A model generated the notes under the pieces. The model worked only from the letters and a program-made list of their open reading frames with translations, had not been told where the DNA came from and did no database searches. Below are positions 34,576 through 43,729 of a DNA stretch of 64,000 bases, one piece after another. The position numbers and the translations under genes are program-made. Positions within the stretch are counted from its first letter, which is position 1. Every line of letters begins with the position of its first letter. Source of the stretch: Lachnospiraceae bacterium (GTDB taxonomy: Bacteria; Bacillota; Clostridia; Lachnospirales; Lachnospiraceae); NCBI GenBank assembly GCA_022794265.1, contig JAAWEK010000023.1, positions 29,696 to 93,695 on the forward strand. The letters are read 5' to 3'.

Positions 34576-36063
34576 TTAAATCTCCAAAAACCGTTTTACA
34601 ACAGATTTCATTTCATCTACTTCACATACGGTATCATGAAGTACCTTTGCTGTCCTGATTTCTTCTATTGCATTCGGCACACTGACGCCGGATATTTTAC
34701 TCAATTCATCTACCAGTGTGAAATCATCCATGGCATCATATTTTGAATCAATGGAATTCATAACATTCCTTGTAAACTTAAACGGACTTGCTGTAGAAGC
34801 AATCACTGCTTTTGTTGTATCGGCGGTCTCTCCTGTATATTTGTCATATACCACTGCCGCTACCGCTGTATGGGTATCTATCACATAGCCTGTCTCTTCA
34901 TAAATCTTCTTAATGATTCCTGCAGTTTCTTCTTCACTTCCGTAATTACCATAGAAATCCTGTAATTTTCCCTTCATTTCTCCTGTAATACTATATCTGC
35001 CATCAGAAGAAAGAGCAGTCATAAGTTCTCTGTTTTTCGCTGAATCACAATCTGCAATCTTATAAATCAGACGTTCCAGATTGCTGGAAATCAATATATC
35101 CATAGACGGTGACATGGTTAAAATAAACTCCCGGTTCTTGTCATATGTTCCGGTTGTAAAGAAATCATATAAGACTTTATTGTCATTGGATGCACATATA
35201 AATTTATGAATCGGTAATCCCATGTTTTTTGCATAATAAGCCGCAAGTATATTTCCAAAATTACCGGTAGGAACTACAACATTAATCTCTTCTCCTTCCG
35301 TTATTTCACCATTGGCAAGCAGTTTCGCATATGCATACACATAATACACAACCTGTGGAACCAGACGTCCGATATTAATGGAATTGGCAGATGAAAACTG
35401 AAATCCCGCTTCATTCATTTCTTTCTCCAGTTCCTTATCTCCAAAAATAGCCTTTACTCCACTCTGTGCCTGGTCAAAGTTACCTTTGATACCTACCACA
35501 AATGTATTCTTTCCGGTCTGGGTCACCATCTGTTTTTCCTGAATCGGGCTTACACCGCCCTTCGGATAAAATACAACAATCCTCGTTCCCGGTACATCGG
35601 CAAATCCGGCCAGCGCTGCCTTTCCAGTATCTCCGGATGTAGCAGTCAGAATTACAATATCATTCTTAACATTATTTTTTCTGGCAGATGTAGTCAGCAG
35701 ATGAGGAAGAATGGATAATGCCATATCTTTAAATGCAATGGTTGCCCCGTGAAATAATTCCAGATAATAGGCTCCCTCTGCTTTTACAAGCGGCGCAATT
35801 TCCTCTGTATCAAACTTTGAATCATAGGCTTTATCAATACATGACTTCAGCTCTTCTTCCGTAAAATCCGTCAGAAACTCTTTCATTACAATATATGCTG
35901 TTTCTTTATACGACATCCCTGATAATTCCTGTAGCGATACGCTTAATTTCGGAATAGAAGTCGGAACAAATAATCCTCCGTCGCTGGCAAGCCCCTTTAA
36001 AATTGCCTGGGAAGCCGTAACCGTTTCGTTTTCACTTCTTGTACTTTTATATAGCAGATCCAT
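34576..36063 (-). CDS. thrC: Threonine synthase
   Basis: PLP enzyme converting O-phosphohomoserine to threonine. 495 residues, the longer ThrC class. The PLP lysine lies in FHGATIAFKDMALS; other motifs are TATSGDTGKAAL, FYPKGGVSPIQEKQM and VPTGNFGNILAAYYAK. A typical N-terminal insert starts STRSENETVTASQAILKGL. Single gene with a shared downstream terminator; no T-box leader is visible upstream. Confidence 0.95.
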   Translation of the reverse strand: MDLLYKSTRSENETVTASQAILKGLASDGGLFVPTSIPKLSVSLQELSGMSYKETAYIVMKEFLTDFTEEELKSCIDKAYDSKFDTEEIAPLVKAEGAYYLELFHGATIAFKDMALSILPHLLTTSARKNNVKNDIVILTATSGDTGKAALAGFADVPGTRIVVFYPKGGVSPIQEKQMVTQTGKNTFVVGIKGNFDQAQSGVKAIFGDKELEKEMNEAGFQFSSANSINIGRLVPQVVYYVYAYAKLLANGEITEGEEINVVVPTGNFGNILAAYYAKNMGLPIHKFICASNDNKVLYDFFTTGTYDKNREFILTMSPSMDILISSNLERLIYKIADCDSAKNRELMTALSSDGRYSITGEMKGKLQDFYGNYGSEEETAGIIKKIYEETGYVIDTHTAVAAVVYDKYTGETADTTKAVIASTASPFKFTRNVMNSIDSKYDAMDDFTLVDELSKISGVSVPNAIEEIRTAKVLHDTVCEVDEMKSVVKRFLEI

Positions 36064-36132
36064 GGTATCCCTCTTTCTTTAATCTTTTTCCTAGGATTAT
36101 AGCACAAGAATCCGATTTATACAAGCAAATGC

Positions 36133-37179
36133 CTAATTTGCATAAAAATAATGATCCCCATGAACAAATAATAACCTCAGTTTGCGGTTAAACCAGCTGT
36201 TGGAAGACGTGCGCATGGTAAAGTACAAGGCTCCTGAAGAATAATCTTCTCCAGCCATAGCCCTTCCCACACAATCAATGGTCCTCTGGGAAGGCGTCAC
36301 ATTATAAATCCTTTCATTTTTTACCGGCTCAAACTGATATACCCGTCCGTTATTCTGAAAAATAACCGACTTGACCGTATTGGGAAATGTCTGGCTTCTG
36401 ACACGGTTAAAAATAACATTTGCAACCAGTATTCTTCCAATCTCATCCTGATCCCCGGCTTCCGCTTCTACAATGCGGATGAGCCAGTAATAATCATCGT
36501 CATTAATCTCAAATCCCACAGCATTATAAATCTGATTCAGTGCCTGTTCCTGCTGAACTTCTGTTGCGGTCTGGATTTCTGTTTGCATCTCTGTCTGTGG
36601 TTCTGTTTGTGATTCGGTTTCCACAGGTCTTTCGGATTCCGTTTGGGTTTCTGCGGCTACAGTGGTTGCCGGCTGTGTTTCCGTTTGTTTTTCCGTTGCC
36701 TTTTCGGTAGTTTCTGCCGACACAGAGGTCCGCTGGTCTCCTGCTGTTACGGATAACGCATTTCTGTCCAGCATCTTTTTCGCAGAACCCAACAGTTCCA
36801 TATAGCCAGTCAGAGCATTACTGCTGATTCCAACGTGTTCCCGTTCGGCTGCTTTCAGCGAAGCAATTGGCTCCGATTCTTTTGTAATACTATTATCCTT
36901 CTGCAAATAAGATACTATATTTTGCAGATTATGATTTACCGGCTGTATTTCTGCTGTTTCATCTGTATCATCTTCTTCAGCGACTGATTCCCGGGATGTT
37001 CCTCCATCAGAATCTGTACTTCCATTCTTTCCTGCTCCATTAAAACTATTGGAATTCATTGTAACCAGGGCAAATAACGCTGTACCCGACACTACAACAA
37101 GTCCAGTGCGATACATTTTTTTAGAAACTGTTTTAATAAAACCAAAGAATTTCTGAATGAATGAGCAAATATTTAGCAT
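36133..37179 (-). CDS. SleB-like cell wall hydrolase with Thr/Glu/Gln-rich linker
   Basis: 348 residues from the ATG at 37179 (AGGAG five bases before); the longer reading has no good site. Residues ~25-45 form a signal anchor (LVVVSGTALFALVTM). Next is a long low-complexity Ser/Thr/Glu/Gln linker (about 150-220), then a Hydrolase_2 (SleB catalytic) domain in the last ~120 residues: EINDDDYYWLIRIVEAEAG with the catalytic Glu, ILVANVIFNRV and FVHGDHYFYAN at the end. Such enzymes cleave peptidoglycan as spore-cortex or vegetative lytic transglycosylases. A specific role in germination cannot be claimed. Sequence is secreted or membrane-anchored. Confidence 0.85.
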   Translation of the reverse strand: MLNICSFIQKFFGFIKTVSKKMYRTGLVVVSGTALFALVTMNSNSFNGAGKNGSTDSDGGTSRESVAEEDDTDETAEIQPVNHNLQNIVSYLQKDNSITKESEPIASLKAAEREHVGISSNALTGYMELLGSAKKMLDRNALSVTAGDQRTSVSAETTEKATEKQTETQPATTVAAETQTESERPVETESQTEPQTEMQTEIQTATEVQQEQALNQIYNAVGFEINDDDYYWLIRIVEAEAGDQDEIGRILVANVIFNRVRSQTFPNTVKSVIFQNNGRVYQFEPVKNERIYNVTPSQRTIDCVGRAMAGEDYSSGALYFTMRTSSNSWFNRKLRLLFVHGDHYFYAN

Positions 37180-37590
37180 TGATACTCCTCTTTTCATTTT
37201 TATTTGCAGACAATCCTGCATAAACTAGCTGACATTATATGGATAACTATTGAATGTGTCAATAGAAAAACCCTAATTTTGGTATGTTGGACGTACACAT
37301 TTTTATTAGTTTTGTGCTTTTACTGTTCTTATGCACAATTTTTTTTTAATATAATACTATTCTTTGTATAAATTAAACAGTCATATTAATACCAAACACA
37401 TGTTTTGCTATTAAGTATTTTTTACAAAAATTTTAAGAAATTTATCCAAACATAAGTTATGTAAACTTATATATGGAAATACTTTTATTTCTTAATAAAT
37501 ATTATTTATTAAATAGAATTTCCAATATTTAAAATGTTATACTATATATCATAAACATTTACTAAGCCATCGGGCAGATTGGGAGGAATC
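37180..37590. other. AT-rich 411-bp intergenic island
   Basis: Strongly AT-rich. Holds the leaders of two divergent genes. Perfect inverted repeats: ATAAGTT/AACTTAT (37452-37458, 37464-37470; 5-bp spacer) and an AATAAATA/TATTTATT palindrome near 37493-37511. A TATACT -10-like box is near 37545. Nothing further recognised. Confidence 0.5.
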
Positions 37591-38388
37591 ATGCAGTTAA
37601 AAAAAGGTGTTTTTCAGGCACAAAAAAAAGACGGAACTATTTATTTCCGTTCTTCATTGACATACAAATCCAAACATATCAGCCTCGGAAGTTTCCCTAC
37701 GGAAGAAGAAGCCCATCAATGCTATATGGAAGGTATTTTTATTTTATCATCGGATTGTGGCATCAAACAATACCACCCCAATCAATTTCACTTTCTGTCA
37801 TTTGAGAAGTATGTTTCGCTAGTAAACTTCAGAGATAATAATATTTATTTCAAAAATCCTATTTATCTGTTTTCCAGGTATTTTAAATATTATTATGATA
37901 TCAATACCGAATATACATTTGATGTTGACGATTTATTTTTTTATTCCAAACATAAAATCATGAAACGTAATGGTCATATGTTTGTTGCCGACTATGGTAT
38001 GCAGATCAATATTCTGTCCCGCTATGGCATAAAAAACTATGCGGTTCCCGGCAGAGACTATAAATTCATTAATGGAGACAATACAGATTTCAGATATAAA
38101 AATATACAGATTATAAACCGGTTTAACGGCGTAACAAAGTCAGAGAAAAACGGACGTATCGTTTATACTTCCAAAATCCATATCAACGGAGATTATATTA
38201 TAGGAAAATATTCTGACGAATATGATGCTGCTATTGCCTATAATAAAGCTGGTGATATTCTGGTGGAAAAAGGAATCCTGTCCGGTTATCAAAAAAATTA
38301 TCTGGAAAATCTCTCTTCTATTGAATATGCCGCCCGATATACCGGAATTAAGATATCAGATAAAATCAGAAGATATTCTGCAGTGTAG
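37591..38388 (+). CDS. Two AP2-like DNA-binding modules around a degenerate HNH core
   Basis: 265 residues from the ATG at 37591 (GGGAGG four bases before). Residues 5-50 (KKGVFQAQKKDG, HISLGSFPTEEEAHQCYMEG) and 179-222 (NGVTKSEKNGR, YIIGKYSDEYDAAIAYNKAG) both follow the AP2 pattern of three strands and a helix. Between them, about 125-178, is an HNH_3-like segment ending DYKFINGDNTDFRYKNIQIINRFN; the two catalytic His of HNH are Tyr/Lys here, so nuclease activity is probably lost. This looks like a homing-endonuclease relative turned DNA-binding protein. Stands alone in AT-rich DNA, possibly acquired by transfer; target unknown. Confidence 0.65.
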   Translation: MQLKKGVFQAQKKDGTIYFRSSLTYKSKHISLGSFPTEEEAHQCYMEGIFILSSDCGIKQYHPNQFHFLSFEKYVSLVNFRDNNIYFKNPIYLFSRYFKYYYDINTEYTFDVDDLFFYSKHKIMKRNGHMFVADYGMQINILSRYGIKNYAVPGRDYKFINGDNTDFRYKNIQIINRFNGVTKSEKNGRIVYTSKIHINGDYIIGKYSDEYDAAIAYNKAGDILVEKGILSGYQKNYLENLSSIEYAARYTGIKISDKIRRYSAV

Positions 38389-38408
38389 CCGATTTCATTC
38401 CATATGAA

Positions 38409-38458
38409 AAGAGTATCATTTACAGCCGTTTCAGACTGTAAACGATACTCTTCTTTTT
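38409..38458. terminator. Bidirectional terminator between AP2-like gene and amylase gene
   Basis: AAGAGTATCATTTACAG (38409-38425) pairs with CTGTAAACGATACTCTT (38436-38452) with one mismatch, followed by TTTTT; the other strand also ends in Us. Confidence 0.85.
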
Positions 38459-38516
38459 GGGGCATGATTTTTTAAAAAAGTTTTTGTAATATATATTACA
38501 TTTTACAACTGTATAA

Positions 38517-41429
38517 TTACTTTAAGTAAGTTCCTGCAACTCCAACTTTACCTGGTGCCGGTGTTGATGCTGTATCTAATACATAAACTCTCATGTTACC
38601 CTTGGATGTTCTTTCAACAGATAATGTTCCGTTTGTAACATTCTTAACATTACCGGTTACTGCATCCACATATCTTCCGTTTGGAATGCCTGTAAAGGTT
38701 GCTCCGTCTGTAACGGATACACATACAAAGCTGTCTACGCCTTCAGCGGCATTTGTATATCTTCTCTTAAATGCCATTTCGCCACTAACGCCTTCTGTAG
38801 AATACTGGCCTTTTCTCAAAGCCGGAACTGCTGCACGAATCTTATTCAGTCTCTGGATATGTAATGATAATGGATGATTTAATGTTTCAGCAATTGCTCC
38901 TGTCGCATTGTTGTATTCAGCAAATCCCGTTACGTTGATAGATCCTTCGATATAATCACCAAAGTATGCTCTTCCTGTGGTAGAAAGCGGTGCATTAGGA
39001 CCTACATCAATTGGAGCGCCTTTCATGAATTCTATTTCACTTCCGTAGTAGATACAAGGAATTCCTCTGAAAGTAAACATCAGGTTCAAATTCTCTGCCC
39101 ATGTATCCTGAGATCTTGCAAATCTCTGATTCTCCGGTGCACAGTCTGGTGCATAGTCATGGGAATCAACATAAGTTACATTCCATGTAGCATCATTGTA
39201 ATACTTGTCTCCGCCCACTGCTGTACGGAATGCGCTTCTTGCATCTTCAAAATTCCAGTGCATTGGGAAGTCGATTACACTTAAATCTGAACTCATGGAG
39301 TAATCAGGCGTATGATACTCATTGCCGTTCAGGAATGCATTGTTGCTTGTTGGCTGTGAATATGTGCTTCTGTTATCATCATAATGTTTTTCTGTTAAAG
39401 CAACATTCCATGCTGCATCCGTATCACTCCAACCATAGTCTTTTGTTTCATCCCAGGTATAGAACGGTGTTGATAAGTTTGGATTATCTCTGTACCATAC
39501 ATTTCTGTCTCTGGAACAAACTTCGGCAAACATGAAGAAATCCTCTCCGCCTGCTTCCATAAACTGATCCAGGAATACTTCGTTAAATGTTAATCTTGAA
39601 ATATGTTTTGCTGTATCAATTCGGAAACCATCTACACCCATGTTGATATAATTGGTATAGCAATCAACCAGATACTTGTAGACAATCGGATTTTCCGTAT
39701 TCAGATCCACACAGTCTCCTGCAATCTGAGCTAACTGTGAAGAATAATCATCCCAGTTGAAGTTTCCATAGTGATGATAGATATCCTTGGAATCATGGTT
39801 CACTCCATCGGTATTCTTCATAAGCGCCAGTCTTGCCTGATACTGCAGACCCGGCTGTAAGCTTTCATAATTAGACGGAAGGTTGGATTCCGGATGAATC
39901 TTCATACAATCCACGGTTCCTAAATCACCGGACTTTTCAAACATCGGAAGAAGATTGGTTTCTCCAAAGTTTCCGGTATGATTTAATACGATATCCTGAA
40001 TAATCTTCATATCTCTCTTATGAACTTCATTAATTAAGTCCTGATATGTAACATCTGATGATTCATATCTGGAATCTACCTTGCTGAAATCCATCGCATG
40101 ATAGCCATGATAATCATATCCGCTTGCATTCTCTACTACTGGTGTAATCCAGATTGCAGTAAATCCAAGAGCCTTGATATAATCAAGTTTTTCGATTAAT
40201 CCCTTGAAATCACCTCTCCATGCCGGATCGCTGTCAGGGTTTTTAGCCTGTCCGTCATCCCAGCAGTGTACATTGTTGGATTTATCACCATCATAAAATC
40301 TGGTTGTCATTAAGAAGTAAATGGTCTCATCACGGAAGTCTGTACGGGATACCGTGCTTGTCGGTCTCTCGTTCGGTGTTGTTGTTTCTTCCTGTTTTGG
40401 TGTTGTTGTTTCTTCCTGCTTTGGTGTTGTTGTTTCCTGCTGTGGTCCCTCCGGATTATGGTCGTACCATTTATTGTCCTTATACCACCATTCACCGGTT
40501 GTACGGGTTAAATCAGCAGTCTGCTGACCATTGTAGTTAAAGATAAGATTTAACTTTGTGGTATTGGCAAATTCATAAGAATACCAGTTGTTTCCTTCTT
40601 TAACCATCTCCGTTCCCGGCCAGTTAACTGTCTTTAACGACGGAGTTGCGCTCCAGTAATAAATCTTTGCGCCTCCCCAGGTGCTTTTAAAATGCACCTT
40701 GATGCCATTAAATGAAGGTGTTTCTTCTGCCGGTGTTGTTGTTTCTGAAGATGTTTCTTCTACTGGCGGTGTCTCCGGCTCTTCCGGATTACGGTCGTAC
40801 CAGGTACCATCCACATACCACCATTCACCTGCAGTTCTGCTCAGGTCTTTTGTCTGCTGATTTGATGAACCATTGTTGAATATCAGGCTTGCAGATTTTG
40901 CATTTGCGATGGTAAATCCATACCATTTATCACCTTCGCTCTTCATAGCGGCACCCGGCCATTCTACCGGATTATTATTACCACCGTTTAAGTTCCAGTA
41001 ATAAATCTTCGGACTGTTCCAATCAGTCTTCAAATGAACAATAATCTCATCATTGGATGGCGCTTCCGGATTATAGTCATACCATTTTCCGTCCATAAAC
41101 CACCATTCGCCTTCTGTTCTGCTCAAATCAGAAGTCTGCCAGCTGGAATAATCAAAAATCAGGTTTGCACTTGTTGCATTACTGATAGTGTAAGAATACC
41201 AGTCTTTTCCTTCTGCTGACATCTGTACTCCCGGCCAATCTACAGGATTATTGTTGGAATTATTAACATTCCAATAGTAGATATTCGGAGTTCCTGCTTC
41301 CCATTTAAAGTGTACGGTTATTTCATTCGATCCGTATACTTTGTCGTTCGATGACCATATGCCAAACCCAGTCAGCAGTAAAGCCACCGCGAGCAACGCC
41401 AGTAAAACTTTCTTCGTACTCGTCTTCAT
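38517..41429 (-). CDS. Secreted GH13 alpha-amylase with three N-terminal CBM26 modules
   Basis: 970 residues from the ATG at 41429 (AAAGGAGAAG upstream). Signal peptide (about 1-33). Three tandem starch-binding CBM26 modules (about 36-118, 127-212, 242-325), each with a KIYYWN-type and WPG motif. Then an eightfold-repeated Thr/Gln/Glu linker (330-355) and a GH13 catalytic barrel (about 365-870): nucleophile D605 in DGFRIDTAKH, acid/base E636 in FMFAEV, and transition-state D758 in YVDSHD. The usual NHD is DSHD here. The end has a beta-sandwich but no LPXTG or S-layer anchor, so it may be released or held by starch. Degrades starch to maltooligosaccharides outside the cell. Own promoter at 41599-41627. 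Confidence 0.93.
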   Translation of the reverse strand: MKTSTKKVLLALLAVALLLTGFGIWSSNDKVYGSNEITVHFKWEAGTPNIYYWNVNNSNNNPVDWPGVQMSAEGKDWYSYTISNATSANLIFDYSSWQTSDLSRTEGEWWFMDGKWYDYNPEAPSNDEIIVHLKTDWNSPKIYYWNLNGGNNNPVEWPGAAMKSEGDKWYGFTIANAKSASLIFNNGSSNQQTKDLSRTAGEWWYVDGTWYDRNPEEPETPPVEETSSETTTPAEETPSFNGIKVHFKSTWGGAKIYYWSATPSLKTVNWPGTEMVKEGNNWYSYEFANTTKLNLIFNYNGQQTADLTRTTGEWWYKDNKWYDHNPEGPQQETTTPKQEETTTPKQEETTTPNERPTSTVSRTDFRDETIYFLMTTRFYDGDKSNNVHCWDDGQAKNPDSDPAWRGDFKGLIEKLDYIKALGFTAIWITPVVENASGYDYHGYHAMDFSKVDSRYESSDVTYQDLINEVHKRDMKIIQDIVLNHTGNFGETNLLPMFEKSGDLGTVDCMKIHPESNLPSNYESLQPGLQYQARLALMKNTDGVNHDSKDIYHHYGNFNWDDYSSQLAQIAGDCVDLNTENPIVYKYLVDCYTNYINMGVDGFRIDTAKHISRLTFNEVFLDQFMEAGGEDFFMFAEVCSRDRNVWYRDNPNLSTPFYTWDETKDYGWSDTDAAWNVALTEKHYDDNRSTYSQPTSNNAFLNGNEYHTPDYSMSSDLSVIDFPMHWNFEDARSAFRTAVGGDKYYNDATWNVTYVDSHDYAPDCAPENQRFARSQDTWAENLNLMFTFRGIPCIYYGSEIEFMKGAPIDVGPNAPLSTTGRAYFGDYIEGSINVTGFAEYNNATGAIAETLNHPLSLHIQRLNKIRAAVPALRKGQYSTEGVSGEMAFKRRYTNAAEGVDSFVCVSVTDGATFTGIPNGRYVDAVTGNVKNVTNGTLSVERTSKGNMRVYVLDTASTPAPGKVGVAGTYLK
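40375..40440. repeat. 24-bp tandem repeats in the amylase linker
   Basis: About 2.75 copies of a 24-bp unit starting GGTGTTGTTGTTTCTTCCTG encode the TTTPKQEE linker repeats. Likely to vary in copy number between strains by slippage. Confidence 0.85.
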
Positions 41430-41598
41430 CCTTTTCTCTTCTCCTTTTTTTATTTTTTGACGCAAATAGCAGCCATATATTACAATGAAATCTTTCTGCA
41501 TAGTATTATATGACTTATTTACATCCATTGGCACAAATTCACAATAATAATACCGCCCCCAGTAAGATAATTGTGAATATTTTGTGTCTGTACTTTAA

Positions 41599-41627
41599 AG
41601 TATAGAGGAGTTAACAAAAAATGTCAA
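41599..41627 (-). promoter_or_regulatory. Sigma-A promoter of the amylase gene
   Basis: Minus strand TTGACA (41622-41627), 17-bp spacer, TATACT (41599-41604). Confidence 0.75.
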
Positions 41628-41756
41628 CATTTTTTAATACTTTCGTGCATTTTTTACATAAAAAAAGATAGTATTATACAATTTCAATAAATTTTTTATT
41701 AATTTAATGCAAAAAATATTAAAAAACACAATATATTATACCTTATAACCTCCAGA

Positions 41757-41802
41757 AAAAGAAAAACCACTGTCAGCTTTATCCTGAAGCGGTTTTTCTT
41801 TA
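41757..41802 (-). terminator. Terminator after leuD
   Basis: AAGAAAAACC (41759-41768) pairs with GGTTTTTCTT (41791-41800), extended by partial inner pairing; Us follow on the minus strand. Confidence 0.75.
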
Positions 41803-41804
41803 TT

Positions 41805-42290
41805 TTATTTATTATTAATATAATTAATCAGGCCTTCCGCCTTAATAATCTTCTGCATAAATTCCGGAAATGCCTGTCCCTGGAACTCCGTTCCTTTCGT
41901 CCGGTTATAGATTTTTCCTGAATCAAAATCTATTTCCACTTCATCGCCTGCTTCTATACCTTCTGCAGCCTCCGGACATTCAATAATCGGCAGTCCGATA
42001 TTAATTGCATTCCGGTAAAAAATTCTTGCAAAAGTTTCAGCAATTACACAGCTTACACCGGATGCCTTAATGGCTATCGGTGCATGTTCCCTGGAAGAAC
42101 CGCAGCCAAAATTCTTATTCGCCACTATAATATCACCCTGTTTCACCTGTTTTGCAAAATCCGTATCGATATCTTCCATACAATGTTTTGCCAGTTCCTG
42201 CGGGTCTGGCACATTCAGATATCTTGCAGGAATAATTACATCTGTATCCACATTGTCACCATATTTAAAAACCTTACCTGTTGCTTTCAT
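41805..42290 (-). CDS. leuD: 3-isopropylmalate dehydratase small subunit
   Basis: 161 residues, the swivelling domain of isopropylmalate isomerase in leucine synthesis. Motifs: [14 protein letters not shown] near the N-terminus, [21 protein letters not shown] in the centre and [12 protein letters not shown]. It is 36 bp after leuC, with which it forms the enzyme. Ends at a strong terminator. Confidence 0.96.
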   Translation of the reverse strand: MKATGKVFKYGDNVDTDVIIPARYLNVPDPQELAKHCMEDIDTDFAKQVKQGDIIVANKNFGCGSSREHAPIAIKASGVSCVIAETFARIFYRNAINIGLPIIECPEAAEGIEAGDEVEIDFDSGKIYNRTKGTEFQGQAFPEFMQKIIKAEGLINYINNK

Positions 42291-42326
42291 TGATTGATTT
42301 CCTTTCTTTCCTGTTATTCTTTCCTA

Positions 42327-43592
42327 TTACAATCCCAGTTCTTCCGGACCGGATATCTTTCCGGTAATGGCGCTTGCGGCAGCTACCGCCGGACTTGCAA
42401 GATAAACTTCGGATTCAGGGTCACCCATGCGTCCTACAAAATTCCGGTTTGTGGTGGCAACGGCCCTTTCTCCTTTTGCCAGTATGCCCATATGACCGCC
42501 AAGGCACGGACCACAGGTCGGTGTACTGACTGCCGCTCCTGCTTTTATAAATGTAGCTAACAGACCTTCCTCCATGGCCTGAAGGTAAACCGCCTGAGTT
42601 GCCGGAATTACAATTACTCTTACTCCTTTTGCAACCTTTCTGCCTTTCATCACCTCTGCCGCCGCTCTTAAATCCGATATTCTTCCGTTTGTACAGGAAC
42701 CGATGACCACCTGGTCAATGGAAATATCAAAATCCTCATCAATGGTTCTGGTGTTTTCCGGCAAATGCGGAAATGCCACCGTAGGTTTTAACTGACTTAA
42801 ATCAATGGTATATTCTGCTTCATACTCTGCATCCTCATCCGCTTCATATATCTTATATTCCTTTGTGGAATGTTCCTTCATATATTCCACCGCCAGATCA
42901 TCTACCGGGAAGATACCATTTTTTCCACCAGCTTCAATCGCCATGTTTGTCATGGCAAAACGATCATCCATGGAAAGATACTGAATGCCGTCGCCCGTAA
43001 ACTCCATAGATTTATATAAGGCTCCGTCCACACCAATCAGACCAATGATATGAAGAATAACATCCTTCCCGCTAATCCATTTGCCCGGTTTTCCGGTCAG
43101 ATTAAACTTTATGGCAGACGGCACCTTAAACCATGCCTTTCCCGTAGCCATTCCTGCGGCCATATCCGTACTTCCCACTCCTGTAGAAAAAGCACCTAAT
43201 GCACCATAAGTACAGGTATGGGAATCCGCACCGATTACCACATCCCCGGCTACAACAAGACCTTTTTCCGGCAGCAGTGCATGTTCAATTCCAACTTCAC
43301 CGGTTTCAAAAAAATTGGTAATGTCATTGGCATATGCAAAATCCTTGGCACATTTACATAATTCTGCCGATTTAATATCTTTATTTGGTGTAAAATGGTC
43401 CAGAACAATGGCTATCTTATCTTTATCAAATACCCCTTCCACATTCATCTTCTTCATTTCACCGATGGCAACCGGAGATGTTACATCATTTCCCAGTACC
43501 AGATCCAAATCAGCCTCAATTAACTGTCCGGCAGTAACTGTTTCAAGTCCTGCATGCGCAGCTAAAATCTTCTGAGTCATAGTCATTCCCAT
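42327..43592 (-). CDS. leuC: 3-isopropylmalate dehydratase large subunit
   Basis: 421 residues, aconitase-fold subunit carrying a [4Fe-4S] cluster. Cluster cysteines are in VIGSCTNGR and [23 protein letters not shown] is also present. Length matches the short archaeal/clostridial type. GGAGG lies nine bases before the ATG. Transcribed away from a LysR-type regulator whose operator lies in the shared region. LeuA and LeuB are not in the window. Confidence 0.96.
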   Translation of the reverse strand: MGMTMTQKILAAHAGLETVTAGQLIEADLDLVLGNDVTSPVAIGEMKKMNVEGVFDKDKIAIVLDHFTPNKDIKSAELCKCAKDFAYANDITNFFETGEVGIEHALLPEKGLVVAGDVVIGADSHTCTYGALGAFSTGVGSTDMAAGMATGKAWFKVPSAIKFNLTGKPGKWISGKDVILHIIGLIGVDGALYKSMEFTGDGIQYLSMDDRFAMTNMAIEAGGKNGIFPVDDLAVEYMKEHSTKEYKIYEADEDAEYEAEYTIDLSQLKPTVAFPHLPENTRTIDEDFDISIDQVVIGSCTNGRISDLRAAAEVMKGRKVAKGVRVIVIPATQAVYLQAMEEGLLATFIKAGAAVSTPTCGPCLGGHMGILAKGERAVATTNRNFVGRMGDPESEVYLASPAVAAASAITGKISGPEELGL

Positions 43593-43631
43593 GTATAAAT
43601 TCCTCCTTTAAATATGTTATTTACTGTTGCT

Positions 43632-43705
43632 ATCATACCATTGAATCTGTTATAATGCAAATATATAATACTAATGTCAGGCATAACTTTAGGTTATATT
43701 ATAAT
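43632..43705. promoter_or_regulatory. Divergent leuC / LysR-regulator control region
   Basis: leuC promoter: TTGCAT (43655-43660), 17 bp, TATGAT (43632-43637) on the minus strand. Regulator promoter: TATAAT at 43700-43705 on the plus strand, with a poor -35. Perfect dyad ATAAC-N5-GTTAT (43683-43697), a LysR-type T-N11-A site, lies in the regulator's own spacer. A 13-bp direct repeat TATAATGCAAATA occurs at 43651-43663 and 43700-43712. Confidence 0.65.
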
Positions 43706-43729
43706 GCAAATACAGAAAAGAGAAGTCCC

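Larger units (their letters stand above)
41430..41804. other. 375-bp intergenic region before the amylase gene
   Basis: AT-rich; contains the amylase promoter (41599-41627), a ~165-bp leader and the leuD terminator (41757-41802). No catabolite-response element could be recognised by eye. Confidence 0.5.

Noticed and set aside
40375-40440. Short tandem repeats resembling a CRISPR or satellite array
   Set aside because: They are in frame in the amylase gene and encode a linker; no spacers and no cas genes are present.
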